Positions 62,679 through 64,000 of a stretch of 64,000 bases of DNA are shown here, piece by piece. The notes beneath the pieces are model-generated. The model was not told the origin of the DNA, searched no databases, and saw nothing but the letters and a program-made list of their open reading frames with translations. The stretch lies in contig CAWDKQ010000012.1 in NCBI GenBank assembly GCA_963802915.1, positions 496,001 to 560,000 on the forward strand, written 5' to 3'. This DNA is from JAICMB01 sp963802915. GTDB taxonomy: Bacteria; Acidobacteriota; Terriglobia; Bryobacterales; Bryobacteraceae. Numbering within the stretch: position 1 is the stretch's first letter; each line of letters opens with the position of its first letter. The position numbers and the translations under genes were made by a program.

Positions 62679-63325
62679 ATCCTCGGCTTTTGTGGGCTTA
62701 GATCCAAAAGCTCTGACCGTGTCCCGATAGCGAAAGCATAAGGAATGTCTTAAGAGGCAGACCGGAAGCTATTGATGGACTTGTAACGCCCAAACCCTAC
62801 ATATGAATCGGTCCAATGCCCCGGCGCAGCAGGAACGCTCCGCGATCGCGCCCCCCCGATGACAGATGACAGATCCGAGGTGTTTTTAGGATAACTTTTC
62901 AATGTTTGAGAGAAACATGAGAAAGTTTCCAAAATTGACCCCCAGATGTGTCACCTGTCACCCGAGGTGGAGGTCAGGCAGCGAGGGAGAACGATTCAGC
63001 CCGGCGGCTGGTAGGGGCTCCGATGCTTTGGACAGGTGGTGGGCGCGATCAGCAGGCAGGGCAGGAACGGTAGGGACGGCGGGCTCACCGCAGGCTCACA
63101 TAGGCACGGAATGAACCAGGGCACGGTGGGCGCAGGCACGCCGGTGAATAGGTCGCTTGGAAAATAGGACCGCGATGACAGCGGGCGGTGCGGACTGTTT
63201 TCAGCCCGTAAGAAGACCGTGTTGGTCCCGGTGACGTTCAGTATTGCGGCCGGGTGGTCGCTGGATTTAAAATGATCGCGTGCATATTCTGATCGCTTGA
63301 CCTAATGCTCTTCAAGGAGATCATC
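62679..63325. other. Stretch without a gene; GGCACGG-rich segment
   Basis: No gene is supported. A G-rich segment (about 63040-63170) contains several GGCACG/GGTACG-like units at roughly 10-15-base spacing, and a tandem GATGACAGATGACAGAT occurs at 62857-62873. Confidence 0.4.
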
Positions 63326-63805
63326 ATGTCAAAGTGTTCACGGTGCGGCGCCGATACGAAGCTCCATGTTGACGGCGTTCCGGTGTGTGTCGGATGTGAC
63401 AATTCCACTCCATCGAGTCCTCCGAAAAACTTTCAACCCTCGCGGGGAAAGAAAAACATAACGAACGTGACCCTTCCGACTCACGAGCCAGTTGCGGGCA
63501 GCGGGCCCCTTGCTACCACGACACAGAACGTTAGGAGTTCTCAAATATCTCGCGAAGATGTCGAGAGGGCACTCCGCGATGAACTTGCGATAGCGAGGGA
63601 CGAATTTCGTCGTGCAGTTCAGGCCTTTGAGGCCGTGATTGGCGATATCCCCAGTGGACTCCCGCACCCAGACGGCGTTCAGCGAATGCATAACGTCTCC
63701 AGGGAACACTCCGCCGCAAGGGACAGGCTGGTTTCAGCAATCAAACGGATGAATGAGTTTTTCTTGGATGAGACCGTGCCGGAGGATTCGAAGCACGAAC
63801 GCTAG
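63326..63805 (+). CDS. Zinc-ribbon protein with PHPDG-type helical domain
   Basis: 159 residues. An N-terminal zinc ribbon ('CSRCGADTKLHVDGVPVCVGC', Cys4/7/21/24) and a flexible linker precede a helical domain ('ALRDELAIARDEFRRAVQAFEAVI', 'SGLPHPDGVQRMHNVSRE', 'AIKRMNEFFLDETVPED') paralogous to the 53471 protein. ATG 63326 has AAGGAG at a 6-base spacing; a frame opening at 63305 is less likely. Function unknown. Confidence 0.68.
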   Translation: MSKCSRCGADTKLHVDGVPVCVGCDNSTPSSPPKNFQPSRGKKNITNVTLPTHEPVAGSGPLATTTQNVRSSQISREDVERALRDELAIARDEFRRAVQAFEAVIGDIPSGLPHPDGVQRMHNVSREHSAARDRLVSAIKRMNEFFLDETVPEDSKHER

Positions 63806-64000
63806 ACCGAGATTGCCATCCCGCAATCGAAGCCGTTCGCGCCCTCAACCCTCACCGTCGCATTCCGAATTAAGTCCGAGACTTGTTCTGATCCGCGACG
63901 CGTTCTGTTCCTCAACTCGCTCTGGCCCCAGCGTGCTGACCATGCCCGTGCCTGCCCAGCGGTTCGTGCCAGCCGTACCTTGTTCCAGCCCGTGCGTCCC
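63806..64000. other. Right edge of the window, no gene seen
   Basis: The last ~85 bases are rich in CCGTGCC-type units, the reverse complement of the GGCACGG-rich segment at 63040-63170. Confidence 0.35.

Noticed and set aside
1..64000. CRISPR arrays and rRNA genes
   Set aside because: No regularly spaced identical repeats and no rRNA-like conserved stretches were seen anywhere in the window.

Overview
The window looks like a chromosomal segment of an acidobacterium close to Candidatus Solibacter / Bryobacterales. Pointers are a stand-alone 'Solibacter uncharacterised C-terminal' (TIGR03437-type) secreted protein, three large Pkn-type Ser/Thr kinases carrying TPR, TolB-like or PD40 domains, an ECF sigma factor fused by overlap to one kinase, an Oar-like carboxypeptidase-regulatory/TonB receptor remnant, a GH106 rhamnosidase, and many Tat-exported Gfo/Idh/MocA oxidoreductases. 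No rRNA, complete tRNA or CRISPR array was seen.

Region 1 (1-23.5 kb) is mostly core-like: a 5'-truncated GH106 alpha-L-rhamnosidase, a peptidoglycan-binding protein, alanine dehydrogenase, a MATE exporter, a chemoreceptor, the Tat translocase (tatC, tatA), an S9 peptidase, a dGTPase-like HD hydrolase with a TPR protein, a KimA-like potassium permease, and a minus-strand run of STAND NTPase, ABC-F, histidine kinase and OmpR-type regulator with almost no spacing.

Region 2 (23.6-32.3 kb) is carbohydrate related. A decayed rhaT, a frameshifted GntR/UTRA regulator with two GTCTAGAC operator-like palindromes, and a truncated TonB receptor precede an intact six-gene operon: two Tat-exported Gfo/Idh/MocA oxidoreductases, a secreted DUF1080 protein, a third secreted Gfo/Idh/MocA protein, an enolase-superfamily dehydratase with a Tat-like leader, and a secreted SGNH hydrolase. 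Together they suggest extracytoplasmic oxidative (3-keto type) glycoside or sugar breakdown, using the Tat system encoded upstream.

Region 3 (32.3-46.8 kb) is bounded by two degenerate tyrosine recombinases. Each ends in the same ~68-bp repeat abutting a tRNA 3'-end-like sequence, so it may be a decayed integrative island. It holds two REC proteins (one HDOD, one with a degenerate HD region), SnoaL/NTF2-like proteins, an ECF sigma/Ser-Thr kinase pair, a second ECF sigma with a flavoprotein, many gene fragments (amidohydrolase, carboxylesterase, DUF3500, antitoxin), and a DUF2971 protein at its right edge.

Region 4 (46.8-64 kb) is sparse accessory DNA: two more Ser/Thr kinases, a BBE-type FAD oxidoreductase, small secreted or zinc-ribbon proteins occurring as paralogous pairs, a truncated receiver protein, a MITE-like element, a hairpin inserted in frame into an ORF, and long stretches without recognisable genes. 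Frameshifts and truncations are frequent in regions 2-4. Most look like real decay, but single frameshifts could also be sequencing errors.
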